Source of the DNA: Lepas anatifera
Taxonomy: Eukaryota > Arthropoda > Thecostraca > Lepadidae
DNA length: 64,000 nt
NCBI GenBank assembly: GCA_034440635.1
Contig: JAOTON010001078.1
Span: 261,001-325,000, forward strand
Reading direction: 5' to 3'
Shown here: positions 11,957-23,880 of the stretch, piece after piece
Layout: every line of letters begins with the position of its first letter
How positions within the stretch are numbered: the first letter of the stretch is position 1
Translations under genes and position numbers: made by a program
Notes under the pieces: model-generated
Database searches by the model: none
What the model was told of the DNA's origin: nothing
What the model saw: the letters and a program-made list of their open reading frames with translations, nothing else

Positions 11957-12307
11957 CAGTGGCGGATCCAGGGGGAAAAGGCATTCCAACGGAAAGCTCG
12001 GGGAAAACTATGTTTTGCCCTCCCCAAAGTGATCGCCTCCTTTTTCCCGACTCCTTTTAGTTTATAAGCAAGATTTTGGTGCATCAATTCTCACTTCAAA
12101 CAGAACCAGTTAGGTTCAGTGTAAATATTGGGCCTTGGACTGGAAAAGTATCTCGAGCCCATATTTTTAATCCCGTGAGTTTTGGCTTTTGGTCAATCCA
12201 AATTCTACCGGAGTGATATTGTAGTGGGCTTTGCGCGTGCGTTTTTATTATATTTTTATTTTGGCTTTCGCTTTGCTTGGTTTGCCTCGCGGCGGCTGAT
12301 CCGCCAC
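11957..12307. mobile_element. Inverted-repeat element, family N copy 1
   Basis: It starts cagtggcggatccaggg and ends gctgatccgccac. It shares an internal 'ttttagtttataagcaagatt' stretch, with small differences, with the copy at 54489-54832. No coding capacity. Confidence 0.5.
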
Positions 12308-14329
12308 GTGGTGGTTGGTGGGGTTCCTATGCTTGGCGGACAAAATTGCAAGCACCAATTTTCGAGTCCATAGTATTTTTCGGTATCAGGGTAGATCTTG
12401 CAGCTTTTCAAGACTTTTCAAAATTAACACACTTATTAGTAGTACAACAAACGGTGTATGTGACACACACGCCTATCTGATGTTTCATGCGTATGTTACA
12501 CTAGAAGTTCAAAATGTTGAAATGACAGTTTAAGGCGGGGAGACTAGTAGTTATGATGGTGTAAACAAGGACGGTCCAAGGCAAAGCACAAGATGCCCGG
12601 GGGAATTAACTGATAAGTATGTATATTTTAATGGCATAAACATCACCATGTATTCCTTTAGCATACGCTACTCCCCCTACCAGTTACCACATCCGTTCGA
12701 TGTCGCCGCCACTCGGTCTCAAGGCAGCCAGAAACCACTGTGCACGGCCGTCAACCGTGATTGTCTGACCTTCTATGTTTAGGCCTATAAAAATTGGTGT
12801 GTATGCTATAATACTCCACTATAAATCTCCCGGGTGACGTCGCCTTTCTAAGTTAGTTATTGTTTATTCTTATCATTAGTTATGAAAAGTTATCTGCCGT
12901 TGTTAGATCAAGACGTTCAACTCCCAGCATTCGCATTATACCTAATTTGGTGGAATTGAGGCAGTGGGTGACCCCACAAGTAGCTTCAAGCATCGAAAGG
13001 ACGAATCTTAGCGAAATAAACTTTTTTGGTAGGTGTTGATTTTTCAGGCCAAAATTTCCGTAATGACCGAAACAATACAGCGTACTAGACTTTTGATACG
13101 AGGATGGGAGAGGACAATAATGAAACATCTAATAAGATTTAATTAATCTCTAAACATTTAATTAAATTCTTCGAGCGGCGAAGGTTTATTACGGCTATTT
13201 TTTTAGTATGTTCACAATGTTTAAAACCCAATTGTGAAATATTTATAGCACGGCCATGTCGTGGGTGCTGACAGTTATTTAAGGTTTAAAATCGAATTGT
13301 GAAATATTTATATCGCGGCACATGTCAGTGGAAACGGTAGCTGAACGGTCTCTAAATCAAGCAGTAGTGGGTTGTTGGGTGGATTTTAATGAGCGGCACC
13401 ATGCAGGGCTATCCACTTATATCTCTTTGGGGCAGTCGGGGCACCCGGGATGAAATATCGAGGTAGCGTTAAAATGCAGTTCAAGTTTCCTTTTTCATCA
13501 TTTTCAGGATTCAAAAGGATTGTGTGGTGGCGAAAACCAAAGATAATATTATGCCATCTCCTTTCATATGGAGGCCAGTAAAATTTTCCTTCCTGAACTT
13601 TGGGCACCCCCATTGATGTTCGCAGTTTAATGAGATACCTGCACACCACTGGACGGAATATCATTTCAAAATCACATCTTGTTCACGTCTCTTCCACTAA
13701 TTTCGTCGGAGTTGAACATTTTCTAAGCAGCTATCGAATTCGTTCTCTTCTCTCTTTTTTAGTGTCTATGCTGCATTCAAACTGTCGCAAATATCAATCC
13801 ACATTCAGGTAAAACGTTAAACGTGCACATTCAGGATCCACGTCACCACAACAAAGTTTAATAACGCAGGCTTTTACATTCTGGATTCTTATCGAGTATC
13901 TTCAATATTTACTGGGTAAGAATTACCATCCATACGCCCTCAGAAGCGTAGGACGTTAGCTCACCACAAAAATGGTTATCATTACGCAGCCAAACAAATA
14001 TCTACTCCAACCCACCAACGGAGTGACACATTGGGGCGCCAGAAACACCTTCGCTTGAAAAAAATCAAGAAAAAAGTAAAAATAAAAACCAATGTATTAT
14101 CCGGGCATATCACGTATTCGAGCTCAAAATGTTTGGAGCCTGCGACAACCGCCGATCCCGGAGACGATCCCGGGGATACGTATGTATTTACATACATGCA
14201 AGGTCTTTTCCCATAGACAGCCAGGCTGAGAGAGAAACGTGCCCGTAAAACCAGAAGAGAATCAGCTTGCAGTAAAGCATAGATAGCTCATTACCTATGC
14301 GATTGTTAAGTAAAACCTTCCCATGGCCC
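12308..14329. other. No supported gene; local duplication at 13205-13325
   Basis: A roughly 50-bp phrase around 'aattgtgaaatatttata' occurs twice (about 13228 and 13295), indicating a local duplication. No gene-like signal was found otherwise. Confidence 0.4.
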
Positions 14330-14578
14330 CATACGTGGATCCCGAGATGAAGAGAAGAGGGGCACTTATCCTCCGACCAACCCTCGACGCCCCCTGAAAT
14401 GGTCATGGCGCTCCCCTTGAAAGGACGCTTCCCCAGGATGCGAGTATCGGCACCCCTGGGTTCAGATTTGGCGCCCACCTGACAGGTTTTGCCGCCGAAA
14501 AGTGGCTCCCCCTGGTCCGGATGACACCACGCCCCTCGACCACGTGCCCCACCATAGGGAATACTGGATCCGCCTATG
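14330..14578. mobile_element. Small inverted-repeat element, family K copy 1
   Basis: The right end ctggatccgcctatg is clear. The left end catacgtggatcccgag is its imperfect inverse. The interior is a run of 'cgcccc'-spaced blocks, as in the copies at 19849-20083, 20494-20760 and 55083-55328. Confidence 0.6.
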
Positions 14579-14599
14579 CATGTGAAAATCTTTAACTTT

Positions 14600-15080
14600 T
14601 GCAATGGAGGTTCTGTGTTTCACCGCAGCTGGGCTAAAAGGTGAAGAGGCGGAGAGCATGCGAGACTCGACACCCACGGCCGCCGACGGCGCGGCCGGTC
14701 TAAATTATGCCCAGACGGTCGCAGGTGCGGACCCATCCAGGTGTCGCCAGCATCGTCTGCAGCTGACCTTCGGAAAATACCGCATGCTGACACGTTATAA
14801 ATATTGTATTCCGTGCAGGTCCCCGAAGCATATAAACGATTAAAGAGCACATATAAAACCAAAGGAGACACACGAGGCGGCAGGGTGTCGCGGCCCGCCC
14901 GCGCTGGGAGGCCGTTCAGGAACGGATCGCAGGCCCGAGCATCCCTCAGCCGCGCGACTGGGCAGACGCGATAGGCACCGCCGCGGAACGCCGCCGCGCC
15001 GCCCCCGCGGACCGCGACCCCAGCCGGCCCAGCCACGCCGCGCGCGCCCGAGCCGAGGCGGAAATAGCGCACCCGGCAAA
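14600..15080. other. GC-rich, CpG-dense island
   Basis: The block at 14880-15070 is very CpG-dense, which opens long low-complexity minus-strand frames rich in R, G and P. It is promoter-like in composition, but no transcript could be assigned. Confidence 0.35.
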
Positions 15081-15931
15081 ACTGGGACTAGCATCCATTG
15101 TTTGTGGAGGTCACTCACTATCAAAGACAAGTTTTTAATTGATCGGTTAATCCGGATAATTAAACTGAGCATTCAATCATTTTCAAAGACTAATCGAGAT
15201 TGAGCTTGGCGTCACCACCCTTAGTTTTGTCGATTGAGCTATATGGTTGACAAAAATACCACTCTATTCTTGGGCATATTTTGCAGATATTTGATGTTAA
15301 CAGTTCTTCAGCATTGCAAACTGAAAAGTAGGTAACACGTAACACCTGTGCTACGTCTAGTGTTCAGTTACTCTAAAGTTTATGTTTCGATTTATGAGGA
15401 CCGTTAAAAGGTCAGTGGAGTAGGTACCTCTACAACGCTGATATGCAGTAATGTTATCTTTGGAAAGCCACTCGAGGGAGGATTCTACCTCCTTCCCCAG
15501 TGGGGACGCCGGCTGCACTGTAACAGTCAACGGCGGATTATCTGAGCCACCCACAACTTTACACCAGACTCGCTATCCGATAATATGCGAACTACCAAGC
15601 CGTTACACAAAGCTACACTACGCATGAAAAAGGCAACGGGAAAGTTTTCCGACATGCGTTTCTAGGATGTGTTAGTTTTTCAGGAAGTTCTATAGGTATG
15701 TTTTCCTGCGGTGATAGCGAAGCAGACTACGTAATCCCAATGAGGTCGAATTGAATTAGTTATTAGGGTTTAAAGGCACGCCACTGGCGGATACAGGGGC
15801 GTATCCAAGAGGGGGAGGGGGCGGCAGGGACAGCCGCCCCCTCCCCCTGAGTACACGTGCCGCGCGAAGCGCGGCTCATCCGCACTATTCTTTGTGGCCA
15901 AATTTGAAATTTCATACCACACAGGGCCCTC
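15081..15931. other. No gene seen
   Basis: Short frames only. A C/G-rich 'agggggagggggcggcaggg' patch at about 15810 resembles remnants of the small GC-rich elements elsewhere in the window. Confidence 0.4.
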
Positions 15932-16771
15932 TTAACACGCGCATTGACGGAGGTCTGAGCCACCTTAGCCTTGACGGGGGGGGCGGGTACCCGCCCCCTA
16001 AGATCTCGAAAACCGCGCTAGGTAGCAAAAAACGGTAAACGGCGTTGGATAGCCCATCTACTTCTCCATCGAAAATATTTGAACCTTTTTGTCAGGTCAC
16101 ATTTAAGGTCACTGGAGGTCAAAACATGCCGTAAGGGATAACATGTAAATTAAGTTTTTCGGCCATTACATCTGAACAAGATAGAGCAAAACGATTTGAA
16201 CTATATGAATCCTCGCAGAAAGCCGAATCGAATGATATATAATATGGCATTGCTAGGTCAAATCAAGGATTTGACCTGACCTGAGGTCAGGTCAAGTTTG
16301 AATTGGGCAAAATGCACATCATTAGAACCGCAATGAAGAGGCAAATCTAATGCATTTTAAATAAACGCTCTATCTCTATTCATTACTAACTTATCCAGTT
16401 AAAACCATTTTCCCCATGTATTCCCAATGGAGAGGTCATAGCACGTACCTGACCTTAGATCATCGATATCAAAAATGATGGAACAGATTTTAGAGAACTC
16501 GGTGGGTCCATTATGTGATATGAGTTTCAATCAGATAAGTTTACCCTGTTCCGACTTATGCTTTCTGAAACTTCTTTTGAGGTCAGGTCACTTGACCTGT
16601 ACTGGTGACCTGACCTGAGATGACCTAACCTTAAAATTTAGAAAACAGTTGTAAAAAGGATGAAGGAAAAGGTATGCGAAGTACAGCGGCGCTACGCGCC
16701 GCGGTCTTTATGTTATCTCTGAAAAACCCAAGGGGGGCGGGTACCCGCCCCCCCGTCAATGCGCGTGTTAA
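15932..16771. mobile_element. TTAA-flanked MITE, family A copy 2 (840 bp)
   Basis: It runs from TTAA at 15932 to TTAA at 16768 with terminal repeats cacgcgcattgacgg / ccgtcaatgcgcgtg. It is collinear with 2028-2869 over its whole length, including the AGGTCA-rich interior and the right-end GCGGCG hairpin. No transposase. Confidence 0.85.
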
Positions 16772-16901
16772 GCCCTATTCAGCACTCTACTCTGTAACAA
16801 GCAGGGCCCTTTTTACCCATCAGGGCCCTTTTGGCGCTGTCTCAGGGGCCCTTTTCGGGACGCCGCCCCCCCCCCTGAGCGAAATCCTGGCTACGCCCCC
16901 G

Positions 16902-17065
16902 GGCGGATACAAGAGGGTTAGGGGCTCAAGCTCCCCCTCCCCTCCTGCCCGAAATACCAAAGTGCCCATAATGAATGCATAGACAGAGGCTGATCCAAGA
17001 CAATTACGGGGAAGCTTGAGCCCCTAGCCCCCCTCCCCCGAAATTAAGTCCCGGATCCGTCACTG
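16902..17065. mobile_element. Small inverted-repeat element, family M copy 2
   Basis: It begins ggcggatacaagaggg and ends ccggatccgtcactg, with the family's 'ggggctcaag ... cttgagcccc' interior. Confidence 0.65.
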
Positions 17066-17404
17066 AGGCAGGCCAACCATTTCGGTCATGAAGCACCCAT
17101 GATGCCGAGAGTAAAACGGATAATTTATTTACTCTACAACCAAACGAAAAAGAACTAGACACTCGCCATCATCCCTAGCCATTTGTCAAAGCATTGCGTG
17201 CTTTTTCAGGTGTTTTGGCCCTCGCGTTTACAGGCAATGTCCTAAACATGCGATCGGGTCCCACACCCTCCCCAGTACACCAACACATTATCTTTCGTCT
17301 GTCTCCATTTCCCGTGCGACGGCCCGTTTACCGGAAGAAGAGTGCGACGCTCTTCAGAGGATCAATAAGTGCCTGGGGCAAAGCCAGGCCTGGTCAGGCG
17401 ACTC

Positions 17405-17440
17405 AGTGTGGCCTGTGACGTCACGGCAGCGACCAATCGC
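17405..17440 (+). promoter_or_regulatory. CRE and CCAAT motif cluster in a GC island
   Basis: A perfect TGACGTCA (about 17417-17424) is followed within 15 bases by gaccaatcgc, inside a GC-rich stretch (17360-17560). This pairing is promoter-like. No downstream gene is recognised, so the role is unproven. Confidence 0.4.
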
Positions 17441-19597
17441 CGCATCGGCGCATCGCTGACTGGCACGCCGCGCCGCCCCAAACCCAGTTACCCCGCTCCC
17501 AGACGGGCCCCGGGCCAACTCGGCCAGCCGGAGGTGGGCCGGCTACCGGTCATGCGGCAAGTTGACGAGAGGGTATTATCGGGTGCAAGCATGTCGCACG
17601 GCACTGGGTTGATAACGTATTACACCATATAATCGGCATTACAGGTGTGTTAAGATCACATCACAGGAAGGTCACAGTGCCAGGGTCAAAGGTCAAGGTC
17701 ATACCAGTATTTCCAACGGCCTTGACCACAGCGCTTCCGGTCAGATGACTTCACCCAGTACAACGCATATCATAATACATCAGTTTAGATCACTCAGTGT
17801 TACGGTCTACGTCATAGGTCAAGGTCAAAGGTCAGGAACCCTCATTGTCCGTCCAGGAGAAGAAGTTCAGAAAACCATCATAGAAAGGCGCTCAAAAATT
17901 AGTACGCTTATGAAACACTTTCTTACCGTAATAGGCGAGTTCTGGGAAAACAGGTATTTTTCGGCCTGCTCCACGTGACTGATAGCTCGTTCCAAATCCC
18001 GCGAATATGTCATGTTCCCTTTCAACACGATGTGGAAGGATTTGACAAGTTCATTAAATTTAGAGCTGTTCATAATTTTCTGCCGTGTGAAAACGCGACA
18101 GAGACTCAGTGACAGTGTGACTACCGGCCAAAACGTATGCGAGATGCCAGTTCGTCCCAGCCATCGAATACTTCGCTTCATGATTAGCCAGAAACCGTCT
18201 GCAGACTTAGTCTTCAGATTTTAAGTCCTCTTTTGCCTTCTATTTAGGCACACCACAAAAGCCAACTTTGAAATGTTACCCCAGCAGTACCTAAATCAGA
18301 GAATGTCACCATGATAAGTGGGAAGGGCGTGCCCGACCCCCTGACCTGGCTGCGTCGACTCGTCCAGCACCAGCACCTCCAGTTGTACACCTTTGAAGCC
18401 GCATTAGGTCTCTAACATATCATCACTACATACGCTGTCTGAGGAAAATACGATGGGTTTTCATCGAATATAAAATTCCAGGTCCCGACAAAAGGAATTA
18501 TTTGTTTTCATAGGAACCGTTTTAAACATGGTGTTAAGCTGGAGGAGGTGGGTGAGACAAAACGGTGAAAACCGTGGCAATGATGCTGTTTTTGCCTTGT
18601 TTTTAGAAAGCCGCTAATAGATTATGCAGTGCTGCAGCCAGGAGCACGGTAAGGCATAAATTAGTGAGATGTTATTCGATCTATTTCCTCGAATGCGGGC
18701 AGTAAAATTAAATCAATTAAGTTGCTATATATTTGGACCTAACTCTTCAGCAGAATTTCAATGCAATATATTATTATTTTTTAAATAATTGGTTACCATA
18801 TGAGCAGGGAGCGCAAATTATCGGTCCCTGCTGCAACGATGAACAATATTAGTTTTTAACATTCTACTCAATTGAGATCCTGATGAAGAAGATACTGTAC
18901 CCCAAAATATAATCACTCGGAATTTGTTCAATTTCGCCCGAATTCAGAAGATAAAATAGCATCTTACCACCATTTTGCAAATGATCAACTTAGCGTGACA
19001 TTTGATCTCTTTGCTAACGTGGTACATCGGCGATGTTGCCTTTCAATATTACAGAAGACCACGCGGCACAAGGAGCAAGGAACTCCACAATGCAACACCT
19101 AATTACCTATACGGCAGAATAGCCTGATATGATTTTGAGCGTTCGATAGAAATGTTCGTAGTCGGAGTAATAAATGCGAAGGTTGGACAAAATGAAAGTT
19201 CAGCACGACCGAGCGGCGTGCATCGGCGCGACCAGCGCCGATGCACTTACTCTACTTATCGGAAACAAGCCTTCAAAAATGTATTACAAGCTAATGTCAT
19301 GCGTTTGGCGGTCCGGGGAGGGCAAACCGGAAAATTGCCCCCTTCCGACCCCGATTTTGAATTTCCGTTTAAAACTTGTTTTTCACGATTGTGACCGTTG
19401 CCCCTCCCAAACTGTCAGCCTGGATCTGACCCTGCATGCGCTCACATTAGAGTAAAAAACGTGCTCTCTTTGAATAATCGAGATGAATTGCAAAATCTGA
19501 GCTAGCCGTGGGCGGCTGGACCAGTTGTATCCTTCCCTGTACCCATTGCCCTTCCTCGAACCAGCTCAGTACTGCAGTCGCTGCAATTCTGCACTGC
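17441..19597. other. No supported gene; AGGTCA-rich tract at 17665-17850
   Basis: The tract at 17665-17850 repeats aggtcaaaggtcaaggtca, as in the interiors of the MITE families, and may be an eroded element. The rest holds only short frames. Confidence 0.4.
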
Positions 19598-19660
19598 ATC
19601 CATAGGCGTAGGAACACGGGGGCCAGGGGGTCATGCCCTCCCTCCAATATTCACGATCTT
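19598..19660. repeat. Dispersed repeat fragment, inverse of 6446-6510
   Basis: The segment cataggcgtaggaacacggg through ccaatattcacgat is the reverse complement of the segment at 6446-6510 with a few differences. Confidence 0.5.
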
Positions 19661-19848
19661 AAAAATTGACCCTATGGCGCTAACTGGAAATAAGCGACCT
19701 CGAAACACACTTTGCCATCCCCTCCCTCTACATTCTGGACGCTCCTATACCTATGACAGCATCTGACATTTTCAAACAGCCCCGCAAGTCGTGTGATCTG
19801 CGATTTCAAAGGCAGATTAAGCGGTTTGTGAAATCAACATCAAGCATA

Positions 19849-20083
19849 CATAGGCGGATCCAGAATTGCCGAACGCGGGGGATGCCATGGTCGGGGTCGC
19901 AGACGCCACTTTTGGAATGCAAAACCTAGGTAGGTGCCGAATCCTATCGTGGGCGCGCCGGTACTCGCATCCTAGGAGGAGGGGGAAGCGGCACTTCAGG
20001 GGAGGGGCGCCACCCACCTTTCAGGGGGGAGGTTACGGACTATTTCATAACCACCGATTCGAGGGGGGAAGTACCCCCTATGC
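19849..20083. mobile_element. Family K element copy 2, right end decayed
   Basis: The left terminus cataggcggatccaga is intact and the interior shares the 'ggcgcc' blocks of 55083-55328. The right end near ccccctatg is degenerate. Confidence 0.55.
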
Positions 20084-20493
20084 CAGCATACGGGGTGGTG
20101 CATGACTAATGGCCGATCGCACGATGCACAGTACCACCTCCCAAATACATGTTACTCCCAGTATATGTACAGTACACTTCGAGCCCTCTATATACCTCGG
20201 ACCTTGAACAATGCAGAGCAAAATAAGGGGAGGGCCCAGGCCCGCATATCTCATCGAAAATTTACCACTTCGAGGTAGGTTGGGAAGAAATTTGAGCACT
20301 TTATAACCAGCCAATGTGGAAGGCAGAGATGAGCCCAAATCCAATGAGTTCTACGTAGGTACTAAATATAAAAATATACTGTCAGTAGTAGGATGAAGAT
20401 TGACTGGGCTCTTCACTTTTAAGCGGGTGGCGACGCTTATGCCTTAAAAACTACTTACCTATAATATCAAGTTAATAAGCATCCGCCAAACCC

Positions 20494-20760
20494 ATGCAGT
20501 GCTGGACACAGGGTGGCTCTAATGGGACAAAGGAGGCGGACACTTGCCCGCCCAACCCCGCCCATCAAAATCGCTGCCCCCTAAAATGGCTGCGGCAACC
20601 TCCCCCAGAAATTTCGTTGCCCCCAGGATGCAAGCACCGTCGCCCACCCGGTAGATTTTGGCGCCCCCTGTTACGCAATGGTGCCCCCTCCTCCAGATAG
20701 CGGCCCCCTACGGCCATGCGTGTCCCCCTCGCCCGGTCATAAATACTGGATTCGCCTATG
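20494..20760. mobile_element. Family K element copy 3, left end decayed
   Basis: The right terminus tactggattcgcctatg matches the family end. Internal blocks such as cccccaggatgcaagcaccg and ttttggcgccccctgttacg match other copies. The left terminus is not recognisable. Confidence 0.5.
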
Positions 20761-21268
20761 GCAAACCCATTTCTGCCTTGAGCTCTGGACCATGCAGTTG
20801 GTTGGCAGGAAGCGGCAAGGGTGCATGTAGGTACAGCGGCCGGGTCCCGTGGGAGTTCCAGCCAACGGACCCCGGGGCGGTTATACCTCCGCATCTCCAA
20901 CCCGCACGCGGGTGGCCGCCGAGCGAGACGCATTACAAACACCGAGACGGCGCCAGCGACTTCCAGTTCCGCAGAACTCTGCCGACGCCATCGACCCGGC
21001 CGAGCGACCAGAATGCCGTCTGCGACTGCACCGCCACCTTTTGGTAATTTTATAAATCTCCAGTTCCTCGGAAGAGGGAGCAGGCCGGAGACGGGCCCGC
21101 CTAATTACATTTGGAGGATTAATGACTAATTTAGACGCAATTCAGAGCCTGACTTTCCTCACTAACGACATTGAGTATCCTAAATCTGGACGAGCTAGCA
21201 CTTCCGTTCCATCGAACTCTAAATAATTAAGACGGAATTGGGCACTTCCATTTTGGAATTACTTTACG
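20761..21268. other. GC-rich stretch, no recognised gene
   Basis: The stretch at 20810-21030 is CpG-dense and open in two plus frames. The translations (rich in P, R and S) match no family I know. Confidence 0.35.
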
Positions 21269-21431
21269 CAGTGGCGGATACATGGGTGGGGGGGGCTAGG
21301 AGGCTCAAGTCCACCCCCCAAAAAATGTTAGAGCACCTATAGTAAATTATTTCCGGAGAATGTTCCGGGGCAATGGCGAGGGAAGCTCGGGGCCCCTAGC
21401 CCGCCCAGAAATGAAATCCTGGATCCACCAA
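21269..21431. mobile_element. Small inverted-repeat element, family M copy 3
   Basis: It starts cagtggcggatacatggg and ends aaatcctggatccacca, with the family interior. Confidence 0.65.
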
Positions 21432-21912
21432 TGATGGTAAGCTACTATGTGCGGTGTCAAGTGCTTGAAAAATGTGGTGGCAAAGATTAGGCAACTGACA
21501 AAGGGGCACCATGGAATCCATAAGCTAAGATAGTTACAAAAAGAGCGTAAGAAGTCATGTATGGAAATACCTAGTGTAGGCCGCTGTTCATGCGTGCCTT
21601 ATTGACACCAAATGAGTGGTTTTAAAGCTGTTCAAAATTATGGGCCCCTTAGACTGGGGGCCCTGTTAGGTGACCCCCCCACCCACTTTTCAGATTGTTC
21701 CTACGGCTCTGCGAGGGCCCGTCAAAGACACCTAGAGCCAAGCTACCATCTTTGTGTTGAGAGGAAACACCATATTCTTTTTCCAGTGCTAGTTGAAAGA
21801 GTCGCAAAACATACCTGAATTCCACACCTCCTCAATCGCTGCCTCAGAACACTGCTGGCTGACGGTAGTGGATCCGCAGTGATAGCATAGTTAGTAAAGA
21901 CAATGCATAGGT
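21432..21912. other. No gene seen
   Basis: Short frames only, with no recognised motif. Confidence 0.4.
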
Positions 21913-22506
21913 CCCTCGCCCCGGTGGAGGATGTTTGAACACCCCCTCAAGTTTTTCGGCGGAAAAAAGGTACTTTAAACACGTATCTGGGGCTCTTTAA
22001 GCAGATTTAAGACTTTGGTCAATAACTTTGCAGGACATGACGATAGAGCTTTTATTCGGATACCATTACACTTGGATTGATTTTGAGAATCGATTGATAT
22101 GCATATCGACTATGCTAGGTTGGATAGTGACCTTGACCCGACCCGAGGTCAGGTCATTTTTGTGTTTTGACCTAGTATAGTCATGTCAGATATCATTCGA
22201 TCTGCCGTGACGAAAGGAAGCGAATGGTGTCTAAAAAATGATTCTAATTCTACTCTGTCAGACGCTGGAGCCAAAAAAACTCCACTCTAACATGCAACCT
22301 TCTTTGACCTGTCATGACCTCAATATTGACCTGAACCAAATAGTGAACGATGCATACGCAGATTCAGGGGGCAAAGGGGGCACGTTCCCCCAATCGACCC
22401 TCGGCGCCACCTGGAAATAGTCACGGCTTTTTCACGCCCTGGTGGGGTGTTTGAACACCCCCCACCAGGGCGAAGGTGGCTCGGAGGCCCACCGGGGCGG
22501 GTGCTA
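21913..22506. mobile_element. Inverted-repeat element, family H copy 1 (short)
   Basis: The left end is tcgccccggtggaggatgtt. The right end is agggcgaaggtggctcggag followed by gcccaccggggcg. Both ends carry the self-complementary gtgtttgaacacc. Internal AGGTCA/TGACCT hexamers and 'aataactttg' are shared with 55909-58607. Confidence 0.65.
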
Positions 22507-22627
22507 ATATACACCCTATACGTAACTTAGGGCGGATAAACTTGAAAAAATGCTCAGCTCACACCTAAAACTAACGAAAGAATATGGCTTCCTTAACTGT
22601 ATTCATATTGGGTTACAGCACCGGTTC

Positions 22628-22745
22628 TGGGCCGATGGTTGGGGGAGGGGGGACAACGGGTTCCAAAATTGCGACATTTTACGTAAATCGGCAGAAATCG
22701 GGGATTTTGGGGAACATGTGCTGTCCTCCCCTGATTCTGCCCCTG
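22628..22745. repeat. Dispersed repeat P copy 1
   Basis: The bases ggccgatggttgggggaggg through ctgattctgcccctgcc match the segment at about 23723-23880 in the same orientation. No coding content. Confidence 0.45.
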
Positions 22746-22911
22746 CCTGGTTGTAAGCACCCGTATGCAGCCCTGTTGACGAATTCGAAGTCATATTTGC
22801 TGGAGTGCAGAGCACGGAGTTTATTTGTACTGCCAGCATATGGTAGTCGCTAGATGGCCAAAGGCCAGTAAAAAAACTAGCCTCACGTAACGCGAGCCTC
22901 ATGTCGAAGTT

Positions 22912-23593
22912 TAACACGCGCAGTGGAGTCCCTAAATCGCCCCCAAATATCTTTCCGAGGTGGCCGGAAACTGTCGCGCCCGGAAAACGCTAATTGGCCA
23001 TATTTGAGAGAATTCATTAGCGCGTAAGTCGCTCAAAACTTTTTGACTTAGATGAATGCTTTCAAATTCAGAGCTTCACAGTCGACCGAATGGTGACATA
23101 ACAACGTCAAATATCCGGGATTACATGTCGAGGTCACCCAACATTAATGCAAAGGTCAAAGGTCTTTTTCAAGGTTAAACCCTCATTTCCTGCCCAAAGG
23201 CTGCTTTAGTGCCAGATAAATTGTACATCATTGGGAATATGTCACATTGGTACGTCATAGGAAGGTGACCTTGTATGACATTGACCTCAAACCTTCAGGG
23301 AACATTGTGTGGGACCTTCCATCTAGGACTTGTCCACTTGTGTATTCCCGGGTTTGTTCCGCATGATCACAGCATTTCCCAATAGGTCTCCAGCACGGCC
23401 CAGATTTGACCTTACGATATTGACCTGAGCTAATGAAACTTTCCTATAATGTAGATTACCATCGCCGCTACACACAGACCAAACAAGCGTTTTTTATAGC
23501 CCTCTTGGCTTTTTAGATTTCAGGGGAGGGGGGTACTTTAGGACCCCCTCTATTATAAGTTGACGCCAGACCCCTCTCCAGTGCGCGTGTTAA
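22912..23593. mobile_element. TTAA-flanked MITE (about 682 bp), related termini
   Basis: It starts TTAACACGCGCAgtggag and ends ctccagtgcgcgtgTTAA. The ACACGCGC start is shared with families A and D, but the interior differs. It also holds GGTCA hexamers and a right-end gggtactttaggacccc hairpin. Confidence 0.7.
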
Positions 23594-23722
23594 TAAGTGT
23601 TTGGGTATTCAGAGCGAAGCTGACTTGCGCCGCTGCGCGAACATTTGGTGTATAAGTTTTTCAAATTACGAAATGACAGGTATCGATTAGGGGCGCGATG
23701 ATTTCGAATAGTGTGTCTCAGT

Positions 23723-23880
23723 GCCGAATCCAGGCCAATGGTTTAGGGGAAGAAAATGAGGGGGAGGGCAACGAGACCCAAAATTGTGAGAAACATGGAT
23801 TTTCAAGAAGATCGGCGAAACCGGGGAGTTTAGGGGACAATGTCTATCTTGTTCCCCTGAATTCGCCAGTGGTGCTTCCC
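23723..23880. repeat. Dispersed repeat P copy 2
   Basis: Homologous to 22628-22745: shared 'caaaattg', 'atcggcgaaa...cggggag' and 'ttcccctgaattcg' phrases. Confidence 0.45.

Noticed and set aside
14840..15172. 110-codon minus-strand protein
   Set aside because: Low-complexity R/G/P translation of a CpG-rich island with overlapping frames in other phases.
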